DNA from: Bacillota bacterium
GTDB taxonomy: Bacteria; Bacillota; Limnochordia; Darwinibacteriales; Darwinibacteriaceae
Assembly (NCBI GenBank): GCA_012521335.1
Contig: JAAYMM010000070.1
Span: 1 to 51,785, forward strand
DNA: 51,785 nt
Reading direction: 5' to 3'
Positions 20,722 through 29,365 of this stretch are shown here, piece after piece. Numbering within the stretch: position 1 is the stretch's first letter; each line of letters opens with the position of its first letter. A program made the translations under genes and the position numbers. The notes beneath the pieces are model-generated. The model had not been told where the DNA came from and ran no database searches. It saw only the letters and a program-made list of their open reading frames with translations.

Positions 20722-21540
20722 ATGAAGAACCTTTTTGATCTTAACGGCCGGGTTGCTGTGGTTACCGGCGGCACAGGGGTTTTAGGCAGTGAGCTGGCCA
20801 AGGGCTTGTCCCAAGCCGGTGCGCGAGTGGTAGTGCTCGGCAGGGAAGCGCAGAGGCGAGATGCTGTGGTGGCGGAGATAACCAAGGACGGCGGAGAAGC
20901 CTGGGGGCTCGCCTGCGACGTGCTCGCTCCAGAGCAGGTGCGGGCGGCCAAAGAAGCTGTCTTGGAGAAGTACGGCAGAGTGGATATTCTCATCAACGGA
21001 GCGGGCGGCAACCGGCCGCCGGCCACCACCGGCTCTGATCTGTCGTTCTTTGATCTGCCAGTGGACGAGTTGGATCACGTGGTCAGGCTCAATTTCATGG
21101 GCACTCTGATTCCCAGCCAGATCTTCGGCAGGGTGTTTGCGGAGCAGCGAGAAGGGGTGATCCTGAACATTTCCTCCATGGCTGCCTACAGGCCCATGAC
21201 CAAGGTGGTGGGTTACGCCGCAGCCAAAGCGGCCGTGAGCAACTTTACCCAATGGCTGGCAGTGCACTTCTGCCAGAACTATTCTCCGAACATCCGGGTC
21301 AACGCCATTGCCCCCGGGTTCTTCCTCACCGAGCAGAACCGGTACCTGCTCACTGAGGAGACAACGGGTGAGCTAACGCCGCGGGGCCGCGCCATCCTAG
21401 ACCATACTCCCATGGGCCGCTTTGGCGAGCCCTGTGACCTGGTGGGTACGGTGATCTGGCTGGTAAGTGATGCCAGTAAATTCGTCACGGGAACGGTGAT
21501 CCCAGTGGATGGAGGCTTCTTGGCTTTTTCCGGCGTGTGA
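20722..21540 (+). CDS. SDR family oxidoreductase (D-mannonate oxidoreductase-like)
   Basis: GRVAVVTGGTGVLGSELAKGL, NGAGGN, YAAAKAAVSNFTQWLA, IRVNAIAPGFFLTEQNR; ATG 20722 preferred to GTG 20701. Confidence 0.85.
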   Translation: MKNLFDLNGRVAVVTGGTGVLGSELAKGLSQAGARVVVLGREAQRRDAVVAEITKDGGEAWGLACDVLAPEQVRAAKEAVLEKYGRVDILINGAGGNRPPATTGSDLSFFDLPVDELDHVVRLNFMGTLIPSQIFGRVFAEQREGVILNISSMAAYRPMTKVVGYAAAKAAVSNFTQWLAVHFCQNYSPNIRVNAIAPGFFLTEQNRYLLTEETTGELTPRGRAILDHTPMGRFGEPCDLVGTVIWLVSDASKFVTGTVIPVDGGFLAFSGV

Positions 21541-21566
21541 AAAGCGCAGAGAGTTGAGTCTCTACG

Positions 21567-21600
21567 CCCGCGCTGCCTCGGGAGGCGGCGCGGGTTTTTT
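21567..21600 (+). terminator. intrinsic terminator after the SDR gene
   Basis: CCCGCGC...GCCTC GG GAGGC...GCGCGGG TTTTTT. Confidence 0.85.
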
Positions 21601-21648
21601 CGGTTGGTGCTGGGAAAACTTAAGACGATACACCATTGGAACAGGAGG

Positions 21649-22056
21649 ATGGGCGTGGGCTGGAACGGATGGCCCTTTGAGCGGGTAGCGATCTTGTTTG
21701 CCTCCCTAGGCTTTCTCCTCATCTTTATTCAAGTGACCCTTTTTCACTACCGGCAGAACTTCAGGCATTGGGCCCAATGGGTGCCGGTGATTGCTTTGCC
21801 TGTGCTGGCCGTGGTCGGGTTGGCGGTCACCGCATCCAATGCAGCTTGGCTGCGTCAGGCATTTTTCTGGCTGTGCCTAGCCGATAGCGTGGGCGGTCTG
21901 TACGGGTTCTACCTGCACTTCACGGGCGTAGGGCAGCGGGTAGATGGCTACCGCCTCCAGAACTTCCTAGTGGGCCCGCCGGTGGTGCTGCCCTTAACCA
22001 TTTCCGCCTTGAGCCTGTTGGCTCTGCTGGCCGTGTACTGGAGTGCTGCCCTATGA
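21649..22056 (+). CDS. small multi-TM membrane protein, putative anchor of the GMC dehydrogenase complex
   Basis: ~4 TM segments; overlaps the next CDS by 4 nt; ATG 21649 used rather than the longer track start. Confidence 0.65.
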   Translation: MGVGWNGWPFERVAILFASLGFLLIFIQVTLFHYRQNFRHWAQWVPVIALPVLAVVGLAVTASNAAWLRQAFFWLCLADSVGGLYGFYLHFTGVGQRVDGYRLQNFLVGPPVVLPLTISALSLLALLAVYWSAAL

Positions 22057-22655
22057 TGAGGAGTGAAAGCCTTTATCCCGACTACGATGTCTTGGCGCTG
22101 CAGGATGAATGGGATGCCCACACCCGGCAGATCGTGGGCAAAAGGCTGGGACCCTTTCAGTTCAAACTGCTCACTCCAGAGCAGCAGGACCTGATTAAGG
22201 CCGTGGCGCGCCAGCTCGCCTATGAGCACCGCGAGGAGGTGCTCACCTGGATCGCCGCCCATGTGGATGAGCAGCTCCTGAGCCCCCTGGGTGAAGCCCA
22301 GCGCAGACCGGGAGTTCCGCCCCAGAAAGAACTGATCCTCTCGGGAATCGAGGCTTTGAACAGCTGGGCTAAGGAGAAGTTTTTCAAGGGTTTCCAGAGC
22401 ATCAGGCAAGAACAGCAGCTGGAATTCCTTCAGCTCCTGGAAGTGGGCGGCCTGCCCCAGGACCACGGCTGGACTGTGGAAAAGCAGAAGGAGCTGTTCA
22501 AGAAGCTAACGGGTCTCGTCATCTCCGCCCACTATTCCCATCCCTGGGTGTGGTCGGACATCGGCTATGGGGGCCCGGCCTATCCCCGCGGTTACGTCCG
22601 GGTGGAACTGGGCCTGACAGATCCTTGGGAGCCTAAACAGGTTCCAGGCAGCTGA
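22053..22655 (+). CDS. gluconate 2-dehydrogenase subunit 3-like protein
   Basis: C-terminal segment AHYSHPWVWSDIGYGGPAYPRGYVRVELG typical of the family; precedes a GMC flavoprotein. Confidence 0.82.
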   Translation: MMRSESLYPDYDVLALQDEWDAHTRQIVGKRLGPFQFKLLTPEQQDLIKAVARQLAYEHREEVLTWIAAHVDEQLLSPLGEAQRRPGVPPQKELILSGIEALNSWAKEKFFKGFQSIRQEQQLEFLQLLEVGGLPQDHGWTVEKQKELFKKLTGLVISAHYSHPWVWSDIGYGGPAYPRGYVRVELGLTDPWEPKQVPGS

Positions 22656-22667
22656 GGGGGAGCAGAA

Positions 22668-24290
22668 GTGGCAGAGAGGATTTCTGTGCAGCACAACTGC
22701 GATCATTACAACGCCGAGCGCTATCCCCATTTGAACAAGCGCAAGTTCGGCAACCAAGAAGTGGATGCGGTCATTGTGGGTCTGGGGGCTGCCGGAGGAG
22801 TTCTTCTCTATGAGTTGGCTCAGGCAGGCTTAGATGTGGTGGGCATCGAGGCAGGGCCGTTCTGGGACCCTCAGGCCGATTTTGCCAGCGACGAGCTGCA
22901 CGCCCAGTCCTTGGCCTGGAACGACACCCGCCTCTCCACGGGCAATGACGCCCTGGAGTTCGGAGCCAACAACTCTGGACGGGGAGTGGGTGGCGGCACT
23001 GTGCACTTCACAGGGGTGTTCTACCGCTTCCACGAAAGCGACTTCAGGGTGCGCACCCTGGATGGGGCAGGGGAGGATTGGCCCATCGACTACGCGGATC
23101 TCGCTCCTTATTACTCCAAAATCGAGCAGGAGATCAAGGTAAGTGGTCCCAAAGAGTTCCCGTGGGGCGCCTTCCACGGTCCTTATCCCTATCCCGAACG
23201 CAGTCCGATCAGCGGCAACGCGGAGATCTTCCGGCGGGGCTGTGCCGAGCTGGGCATCCGCAGCACGGTGGCCCCTTTAGCCATCCCATCGGCTCCCTTT
23301 GACGGGAGGCCGCCCTGCATCAACCGGGGCTTCTGCAATCAGGGATGTATGCCCAACGCCAAGTTTTCCACCCTGATTCACCATGTACCGAAGGCCATAG
23401 CCCAGGGAGCCGAGGTGCTCACTGACTGCATGGTGACCCGCATTCTTGTGGATAAACAGGGCAGGGTTACGGGTGTGGAGTTCAACCACGATGGCAAGTA
23501 CTATGAGCAGAAGGCGCAGGTGGTCATCGTTGCAGCCTTCGCCGTAGAGACCCCTCGGCTGCTTTTGAACTCAGCCTGCAGCCAGTTCCCCGATGGGCTC
23601 GCCAACAGCAGCGGTTTGGTGGGGAAGTATCTCATGACCCACAGCGGGCACGATGTGTACGCCCGCTTTGATCAGGAGATCCGGCTGTACAAAGGGACAC
23701 CTGTGCTGGCAGTGAGCCAGGATTTCTACGAGACTGACTTAAGCCGCGGGTTTGTCCGGGGCTATTCCCTCCATGCCCACGGCAGCAGACCCTTGGGCAT
23801 GGCGGTGAAAGCAGCGACGAATGCAGGGATCTGGGGTCAGAAGCTGCGGGAGATTATGCTGCACTGGAACTACTATGCCCGCATCACCCTGGTGGGAGAG
23901 GTTCTGCCGGACATTCAGAACTGCGTCACCTTGAGCGAAGAGAAGGATGAGTACGGGCTGCCCCGGGCCCAGGTACACTTTTCCTACGGAGCAAACGACC
24001 AAAAGCTCATTGCCCACGGCATCGATAAATGCAAAGAGATCCTGGCAGCGGCTGGGGGCAGGGACCCCTTTGTGGTGCCCGACAGTGCCCACCTGATGGG
24101 CGGATGCCGCATGGGCAAGGATCCGCAAAACTCAGTGGTGAACGAGTTCTGCCGCAGTCACGACATACCGAACCTTTACATCTGCGATGCCAGTGTGTTT
24201 GTCACCTCAGGGGCAGCCAACCCCACAGAAACTGTGATGGCCCTCGCAGCGCGTACCGCGGGGCGCATCATCAGGGAAGGGAAGAAGTAA
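22668..24290 (+). CDS. GMC family FAD-dependent dehydrogenase (gluconate 2-dehydrogenase large subunit-like)
   Basis: VDAVIVGLGAAGGVLLYELAQAGLDVVGIEAG FAD fold; DSAHLMGGCRMG and NLYICDASVFVTSGAANPTETVMALAART C-terminal GMC motifs. Confidence 0.9.
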   Translation: MAERISVQHNCDHYNAERYPHLNKRKFGNQEVDAVIVGLGAAGGVLLYELAQAGLDVVGIEAGPFWDPQADFASDELHAQSLAWNDTRLSTGNDALEFGANNSGRGVGGGTVHFTGVFYRFHESDFRVRTLDGAGEDWPIDYADLAPYYSKIEQEIKVSGPKEFPWGAFHGPYPYPERSPISGNAEIFRRGCAELGIRSTVAPLAIPSAPFDGRPPCINRGFCNQGCMPNAKFSTLIHHVPKAIAQGAEVLTDCMVTRILVDKQGRVTGVEFNHDGKYYEQKAQVVIVAAFAVETPRLLLNSACSQFPDGLANSSGLVGKYLMTHSGHDVYARFDQEIRLYKGTPVLAVSQDFYETDLSRGFVRGYSLHAHGSRPLGMAVKAATNAGIWGQKLREIMLHWNYYARITLVGEVLPDIQNCVTLSEEKDEYGLPRAQVHFSYGANDQKLIAHGIDKCKEILAAAGGRDPFVVPDSAHLMGGCRMGKDPQNSVVNEFCRSHDIPNLYICDASVFVTSGAANPTETVMALAARTAGRIIREGKK

Positions 24291-24296
24291 GGGCGA

Positions 24297-24320
24297 GGCC
24301 CACCGTGTGCCGGTGGGCCT
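24297..24320 (+). terminator. hairpin after the GMC gene
   Basis: GGCCCACCG-tgtgc-CGGTGGGCC; U-tract displaced. Confidence 0.5.
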
Positions 24321-24332
24321 GGCGAAGAAAAC

Positions 24333-24614
24333 TCACTTTTTCTTCTTGCGCACCAGGGACAAGCTGCCCCAGCCGCCAACGATGGCCAGGTAGAAGCCGA
24401 AATCGTACCACCAACCCGTATTGGCTACCTCATACACCCGGATGTGCTCCCTGAACAGCCCGAAGATCAGCGAAATAGGAGCTACCCAGCCGTGCCAGAT
24501 GCCCGAGAAAAAGCCGGCGGGATTCTCTGGAGTTCTACTGCCATCTCCAGGCAGACAGCCGGAGAGGGCAAGGCAAAGCCCAATCAGCACTGCCAGCAGA
24601 ACAAGTCTTTTCAT
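24333..24614 (-). CDS. small putative lipoprotein/membrane protein
   Basis: MKRLVLLAVLIGLCLALSGCLPGDG signal/lipobox, then GIWHGWVAPISLIFGLF...YDFGFYLAIVGGWG; internal ATG 24614. Confidence 0.65.
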   Translation of the reverse strand: MKRLVLLAVLIGLCLALSGCLPGDGSRTPENPAGFFSGIWHGWVAPISLIFGLFREHIRVYEVANTGWWYDFGFYLAIVGGWGSLSLVRKKKK

Positions 24615-24726
24615 CTCATCTGTCCCCCCTTCTCTCCGCGAAAAATTGGACAAGTTCAGCTGTACCTCCTTTTTGCTTGGAGGCATCTTTGCCCTGGTGG
24701 AGAAATAAATGCTCCATTGAAGACAG

Positions 24727-25644
24727 GTGGAATGGGTGGCAGACATGCGTCCTTATCTGGCGGCAGCAGGCTCGTCGATAATTTTTGGCTTTTCCTTTTT
24801 ATTCACCAAAAACGCCTTGGACAACTTAGGTGCTTTCGAACTGCTTGGTCTGAGGTTTTTCCTGGCCGCTTTCTTCATGCTGCTGCTGCGCAGACTGCGG
24901 CTGATCGCGATTCAGCTCACCTGGCAGAAGTTGGGGAGCCTCTTGCTGGTGGCTCTGCTCCAGCCCATCCTTTACTTCACCCTAGAGACCCTGGGAGTAC
25001 AGCTCACTTCTGCTTCTGAGGCTGGGGTGATTATTGGGCTGATTCCCGTGGTCGTGGCTGTGCTGGCTGCTCTGCTGCTAAAGGAACGGGTAAGCTTTCG
25101 CCAGTGGATTTCCATCGCGGCCACAGTGGCGGGGGTGATTCTGCTCTCCCTGCCGCAGCTCCAGGGCGGGTTCGGTGGACTATTGGGCATTGGCGCCTTA
25201 CTCGGTGCAGTGGTAGCTGCGGCTCTGTACAACATCGCCTCGCGCCGAGCCTCAAGCAAGGCCACACCAGTGGAAGTGACCTACGTGATGATGTGGGTGG
25301 GGGCTGTGGTCTTCAACGGCGTTGTTCTCGTCCGAACCGCACTGCGCGGCGAGCCCCTGCGCTACCTCGGGGCCTTGGCCAGCCCTGAGCTGGTCCTGGC
25401 CCTGGCTTACCTGGGCCTGCTCTCGTCAGTGGGGGCCTTTTTCCTGATGAATTACGCCTTAGCACAGCTCAGCCCCTCACGAGTGGCTGTGTTTGTCAAC
25501 CTCACGCCGGTGATCTCCATCCTGGCCGGCTGGCTGCTGCGCGGAGAGGTCCTTATCCCCCTGCAGCTCGCTGGAGCAGGGCTGATCTTGGCGGGAGTAT
25601 GGGGTGTGACCAGTTCAGAACATGCAGGGGCCTCCCAGAACTAG
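24727..25644 (+). CDS. DMT superfamily (EamA) transporter
   Basis: Ten-TM hydrophobic pattern, ALLLKERVSFRQW and WLLRGEVLIPLQLAGAGLILAGV duplicated EamA motifs; start may be ATG 24745. Confidence 0.88.
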   Translation: MEWVADMRPYLAAAGSSIIFGFSFLFTKNALDNLGAFELLGLRFFLAAFFMLLLRRLRLIAIQLTWQKLGSLLLVALLQPILYFTLETLGVQLTSASEAGVIIGLIPVVVAVLAALLLKERVSFRQWISIAATVAGVILLSLPQLQGGFGGLLGIGALLGAVVAAALYNIASRRASSKATPVEVTYVMMWVGAVVFNGVVLVRTALRGEPLRYLGALASPELVLALAYLGLLSSVGAFFLMNYALAQLSPSRVAVFVNLTPVISILAGWLLRGEVLIPLQLAGAGLILAGVWGVTSSEHAGASQN

Positions 25645-25660
25645 GGAGGCCCTGTTTTTT
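25625..25660 (+). terminator. intrinsic terminator after the EamA gene
   Basis: CAGGGGCCTCCC AGAACTA GGGAGGCCCTG TTTTTT. Confidence 0.85.
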
Positions 25661-25753
25661 CTTGGGCAGTGATGGCCCTTTTGGTGGACAGTAAAAAATG
25701 ATCATCTTGAGAAGGAATCGCTAAGTGAATGTTGTAATATGATCACAGGAATC

Positions 25754-25771
25754 ATCCGAAACGTTTCGGAT
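25754..25771. promoter_or_regulatory. perfect 18-bp palindrome, LacI-family operator 1
   Basis: ATCCGAAACGTTTCGGAT, identical to its reverse complement. Confidence 0.85.
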
Positions 25772-25805
25772 AGGAGGCAGCAACCCTCATTTCTTTTTGC
25801 TTGCG

Positions 25806-25823
25806 ATCCGAAACGTTTCGGAT
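25806..25823. promoter_or_regulatory. perfect 18-bp palindrome, LacI-family operator 2
   Basis: Second identical copy of ATCCGAAACGTTTCGGAT, 52 bp centre to centre from operator 1. Confidence 0.85.
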
Positions 25824-25839
25824 AAACGGGGGTGAGTCT

Positions 25840-26871
25840 ATGGCAGCCACGATTAAGGATGTGGCTCGCCTATCGGGGTTTTCGGTGACCACCGTATCCC
25901 GGGCCCTGAACGGGCACAGCGATGTGAGTGAAGAAACCAGAAAGAAGATCATGGAGGCGGCGCAGGCGCTCAATTACGTGCCCAATAGAGTCGCCCAGCA
26001 GTTGGTAACCAAGCGCGCCAACGCCATCGGTCTGTACTCCCTGGATCGGGAGACTTTCCAGAATCAGTTTATCACCCTGATGATCGCAGGCATGATGGAC
26101 GAGGTCACCATCCATGATTTCAACCTCCTGCTTTTTGCCACCCAAAGGCTGCAGACGGCTGAAGAGATGATCATGCAGTGCCGGCAGCGGGGTATTGGCG
26201 GAGCCATTATCTCCGGTGTGCGCCTCGATGAAGCCTGGTTGGGGGATCTGCCCAAGGTGGATTTTCCCTTAGTGGTGGTGGACGTTCCCGTGCAGGGGCC
26301 GAGGGCAACGTATGTGTCTGTGGACAACGTGTTGGGGGCTCAGAAGGCCATCGATCACCTGGTGTCCTTAGGACACCGCCAGATCGGCATGATCAACGGA
26401 CACAGCGGGGCCTGGGTCAGCCACCAAAGGTTAGCAGGCTATCAACAAGCAGTGCGCGCCCACGGCCTACCGTGGAAAGAAAGTTATGTGTTCGAAGGTG
26501 ACTTCAGTAAAGAATCGGGCCGCAAAGGCGCCGAGCATCTGCTTAAGGTGAATCCGGAACTGACAGCCCTTTTTGTGGCCAGCGACCTCATGGCGGTTGG
26601 TGCCTTGGAGCAGCTGCAGGCCATGGGTTATGCAGTTCCTGAGCAAATATCAGTGGTGGGCTTCGACGATCAGGATTTTGCTATCCATGTGAGCCCGCCG
26701 CTTACCACCATCAGGCAGGAGATGTACACGTTTGGGAGGTTGGCGGCCAGGGAGCTGATCCAGATGATCGGAGATCCCAGCTATATCCCCCAACATGTGG
26801 ACCTGCCGTGTACTCTGGTGCCGCGGGGTTCCACAGGCCCCGTGGGCCGGACAAGGGGGTGTTCAAGCTAA
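25840..26871 (+). CDS. LacI family transcriptional regulator
   Basis: ATIKDVARLSGFSVTTVSRALNGHSDVSEETRKKI HTH; periplasmic-binding-like effector domain; ATG 25840. Confidence 0.95.
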   Translation: MAATIKDVARLSGFSVTTVSRALNGHSDVSEETRKKIMEAAQALNYVPNRVAQQLVTKRANAIGLYSLDRETFQNQFITLMIAGMMDEVTIHDFNLLLFATQRLQTAEEMIMQCRQRGIGGAIISGVRLDEAWLGDLPKVDFPLVVVDVPVQGPRATYVSVDNVLGAQKAIDHLVSLGHRQIGMINGHSGAWVSHQRLAGYQQAVRAHGLPWKESYVFEGDFSKESGRKGAEHLLKVNPELTALFVASDLMAVGALEQLQAMGYAVPEQISVVGFDDQDFAIHVSPPLTTIRQEMYTFGRLAARELIQMIGDPSYIPQHVDLPCTLVPRGSTGPVGRTRGCSS

Positions 26872-26939
26872 GGGGGTAGCGCGCCGGAAAAGGACAAAGG
26901 TGGAGTGCATTACAGGAGAAAAAACGAGGAGGGTCTAGC

Positions 26940-28181
26940 TTGAAACGACTGAGTATTGCGCTTGTTGTGGTGTTGTTGGTAGCCTGTGCAGCCTCTGCCC
27001 AACACATCAGGATTGGCGGCTTCGGAGGCAATGATACCGTCATCGTTGAGGAAATGATTGAACTGTTCGTCCGCCCAGCTCTGGAAGGCACTGGCATTAC
27101 GGTGCAGTATGAGCCGATTTCCGACGACTTCCAGCGCTACATCGTGAACGCTCTGTCCGCTGGAACTGCGCCTGATCTTTTCTACATGGACATCTTCTGG
27201 GCCGGTTCGCTGATCAGAAGCGGCGTTGTAGAGCCTTTGGACGAGTATTTCGCCAAATCCGAAGTGCTCAAACCCGAATACTTCATCCCGTCCCTGGTGG
27301 AAGCTTTCACCTACGAGGGTAAGATTTACGGCGTTCCCAAAGACTTCAACACTTTAGCTGTGTTCTACAACAAGGACCTCTTTGACTACGCGGGTGTGGA
27401 GTATCCCTCCAACGACGATACGTGGGACACGTTCTATGCCAAGCTGGAGAAGGTAGCCGCGATTGATCCCAACATCTACGGACTGGCGCTGCAGCCTGAA
27501 TTTGCCCGCTTCGGTGCTCTGGCCTATGCGGCAGGCTTTACGCCTTTCAACGCGGACGGCAAGACTGACCTGTTTGACCCCGCTTTCGTGGAGGCTTTCA
27601 AATGGTACACGGGCATGGCTGAAACTGGTGTAGGCGTAATGCCCCAGGATATTTCCCAAGGCTGGGGCGGCGGCGCACTAGCTTCCGAGCAGGTTGCCGT
27701 GGCCCTGGAAGGTGCCTGGATGGTAGGCGCCATCAAGGGTGACGCTCCCAACATGCAGTATGGCACTGCTTTAATGCCCAAGCATCCCCAGACTGGACAG
27801 AGAGGCAACTTGATCTTCACGGTGGCTTGGGGTATGAATGCTGCTTCACCCAATAAGGAAGCTGCCTTCAAGGTCATGGAGATCCTTACCAGTGAAGAAG
27901 TACAGCAGTGGGTATTGGAGAGAGGCTTGGCCATCCCCAGCCGCCAGGCTCTGGCCGACAATCCTTACTTCCAGCAGGACCATGCGGAAGCCCAAGCCAA
28001 CTACACGGTCTTCTTGGGGGCCTCCGACGGTAATGTACTGCCCTTCCACTTCGGCGAGTACGGCGGTGAGTGGATGGATCCCATCAACCAGGCTCTGTCA
28101 GCCGTCATGAGCAAGCAGGCCACTGTGGAAGAAGCTCTGCGTGAAGCCCAGGCTCAGCTGGATGCGCTGATGGGAAGATAA
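26940..28181 (+). CDS. carbohydrate ABC transporter substrate-binding (lipo)protein
   Basis: Signal peptide MKRLSIALVVVLLVACAAS; family 1 SBP pattern (AGTAPDLFYMDIFW, YGVPKDFNTLAVFYNKDLF); TTG start. Confidence 0.92.
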   Translation: MKRLSIALVVVLLVACAASAQHIRIGGFGGNDTVIVEEMIELFVRPALEGTGITVQYEPISDDFQRYIVNALSAGTAPDLFYMDIFWAGSLIRSGVVEPLDEYFAKSEVLKPEYFIPSLVEAFTYEGKIYGVPKDFNTLAVFYNKDLFDYAGVEYPSNDDTWDTFYAKLEKVAAIDPNIYGLALQPEFARFGALAYAAGFTPFNADGKTDLFDPAFVEAFKWYTGMAETGVGVMPQDISQGWGGGALASEQVAVALEGAWMVGAIKGDAPNMQYGTALMPKHPQTGQRGNLIFTVAWGMNAASPNKEAAFKVMEILTSEEVQQWVLERGLAIPSRQALADNPYFQQDHAEAQANYTVFLGASDGNVLPFHFGEYGGEWMDPINQALSAVMSKQATVEEALREAQAQLDALMGR

Positions 28182-28189
28182 AGGCTTAA

Positions 28190-28219
28190 GGGACATTTGG
28201 GGCTTGCCCCAAATGTCCC
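28190..28219 (+). other. 13-bp perfect intercistronic hairpin between SBP and permease genes
   Basis: GGGACATTTGGGG CTTG CCCCAAATGTCCC. Confidence 0.8.
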
Positions 28220-28243
28220 CCCCTTTGCGAGGAGGTAGCGAAA

Positions 28244-29365
28244 ATGCGCAGGGCATCATCCAAGGTGGGAGAAAAGCTGGCCCCATATGTCTTGCTGGCT
28301 CCCTTCCTGTTCACCCTGATAGTCTTTTTTGGCTATGCCTTTGTGCGCGTAGTCTACTTCAGCTTCACCACCTACGACTTGTTCTCCAAGCCCGAGTGGG
28401 TCGGGCTGAAGAACTATGTGAACATCTTCCGTGACCTGGATTTCACCAGGGCCATGAAGAACTCGCTCACGTTCATGGTGGTGGTAACCACGGCCCAGAC
28501 CATTATCGCCCTGCTTTTGGCCCTGCTGCTCAACCAGAAGGTGCGGGGCATCAGGTTTTTCCGGGCGGCCTATTACATGCCTTCTGTGGCCTCGTCCGTT
28601 GTGGTTACCTTGATCTTCATCTGGTTTTTCCAGCGGCGCGGGGTTCTCAATTTCGTGATCACCAAGTTCAAAGAGTATCAAGCAATTATCCTGCTCTTTC
28701 TGTTCGCGGCCGCGGCAATCCACATCGTGCTTGTGGTCTGGGAGAAACTGCGCCGAAGGCCCGTTTCCGTCTTTGAACCGAGCTTTATGTTTCTGGGGGT
28801 CTTGATCGGCTTCATCGTTGCGTTTGGGGCCGTGCGCTTCGGCTTCCTGGTTCCCCGGGAGGTTCCGCCCGTGGACATTATCTGGTTTAACACCACCAAA
28901 ACCTGGCCGGATTTCTTAGGTTCCTTGGCCTTTCCCATCCCCTTGGGGGCTATCATGCTGTTCAACATCTGGACTACAGCGCCCACTTTTATGCTTTTGT
29001 ACCTAGCCGGGCTGCAGGATATCCCCCGGGAACTCTACGAAGCCGCAGCGGTGGATGGGGCGGAAGGCTGGCATATCATCCTGCACATCATCGCCCCCCA
29101 GCTCAAACCCATCACATTCCTGGTGGTGACCATGGGGCTCATCGGTACGCTGCAGATGTTTGATCAGGTGGCTATCTTAGGCAGTCAGGCCCCGCGCAGC
29201 TCGGTGATCACTTTGGCCTATTACATCTATTCCAATCTGTTTCCCAGTTCCGCTGTGCCCCGGGTGGGTATGGCCAGTGCTGCAGCCATGTTTCTGGCGC
29301 TGCTGACCTTTATCATTGTCTACGCGCAGCGGAAGGTGTTGGGAGAGGAGGGAGAGAATGCATAA
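28244..29365 (+). CDS. carbohydrate ABC permease (MalF/UgpA-like) with an extra TM hairpin
   Basis: EAAAVDGAEGWHIILHIIAPQLKP EAA loop; an extra hydrophobic pair between the expected TM3 and TM4 positions. Confidence 0.88.
   Translation: MRRASSKVGEKLAPYVLLAPFLFTLIVFFGYAFVRVVYFSFTTYDLFSKPEWVGLKNYVNIFRDLDFTRAMKNSLTFMVVVTTAQTIIALLLALLLNQKVRGIRFFRAAYYMPSVASSVVVTLIFIWFFQRRGVLNFVITKFKEYQAIILLFLFAAAAIHIVLVVWEKLRRRPVSVFEPSFMFLGVLIGFIVAFGAVRFGFLVPREVPPVDIIWFNTTKTWPDFLGSLAFPIPLGAIMLFNIWTTAPTFMLLYLAGLQDIPRELYEAAAVDGAEGWHIILHIIAPQLKPITFLVVTMGLIGTLQMFDQVAILGSQAPRSSVITLAYYIYSNLFPSSAVPRVGMASAAAMFLALLTFIIVYAQRKVLGEEGENA

Noticed and set aside
20700-20722. GTG 20701 as the SDR start
   Set aside because: The GGAAAGG just after it looks like the ribosome-binding site of ATG 20722, and the SDR fold begins shortly after 20722.
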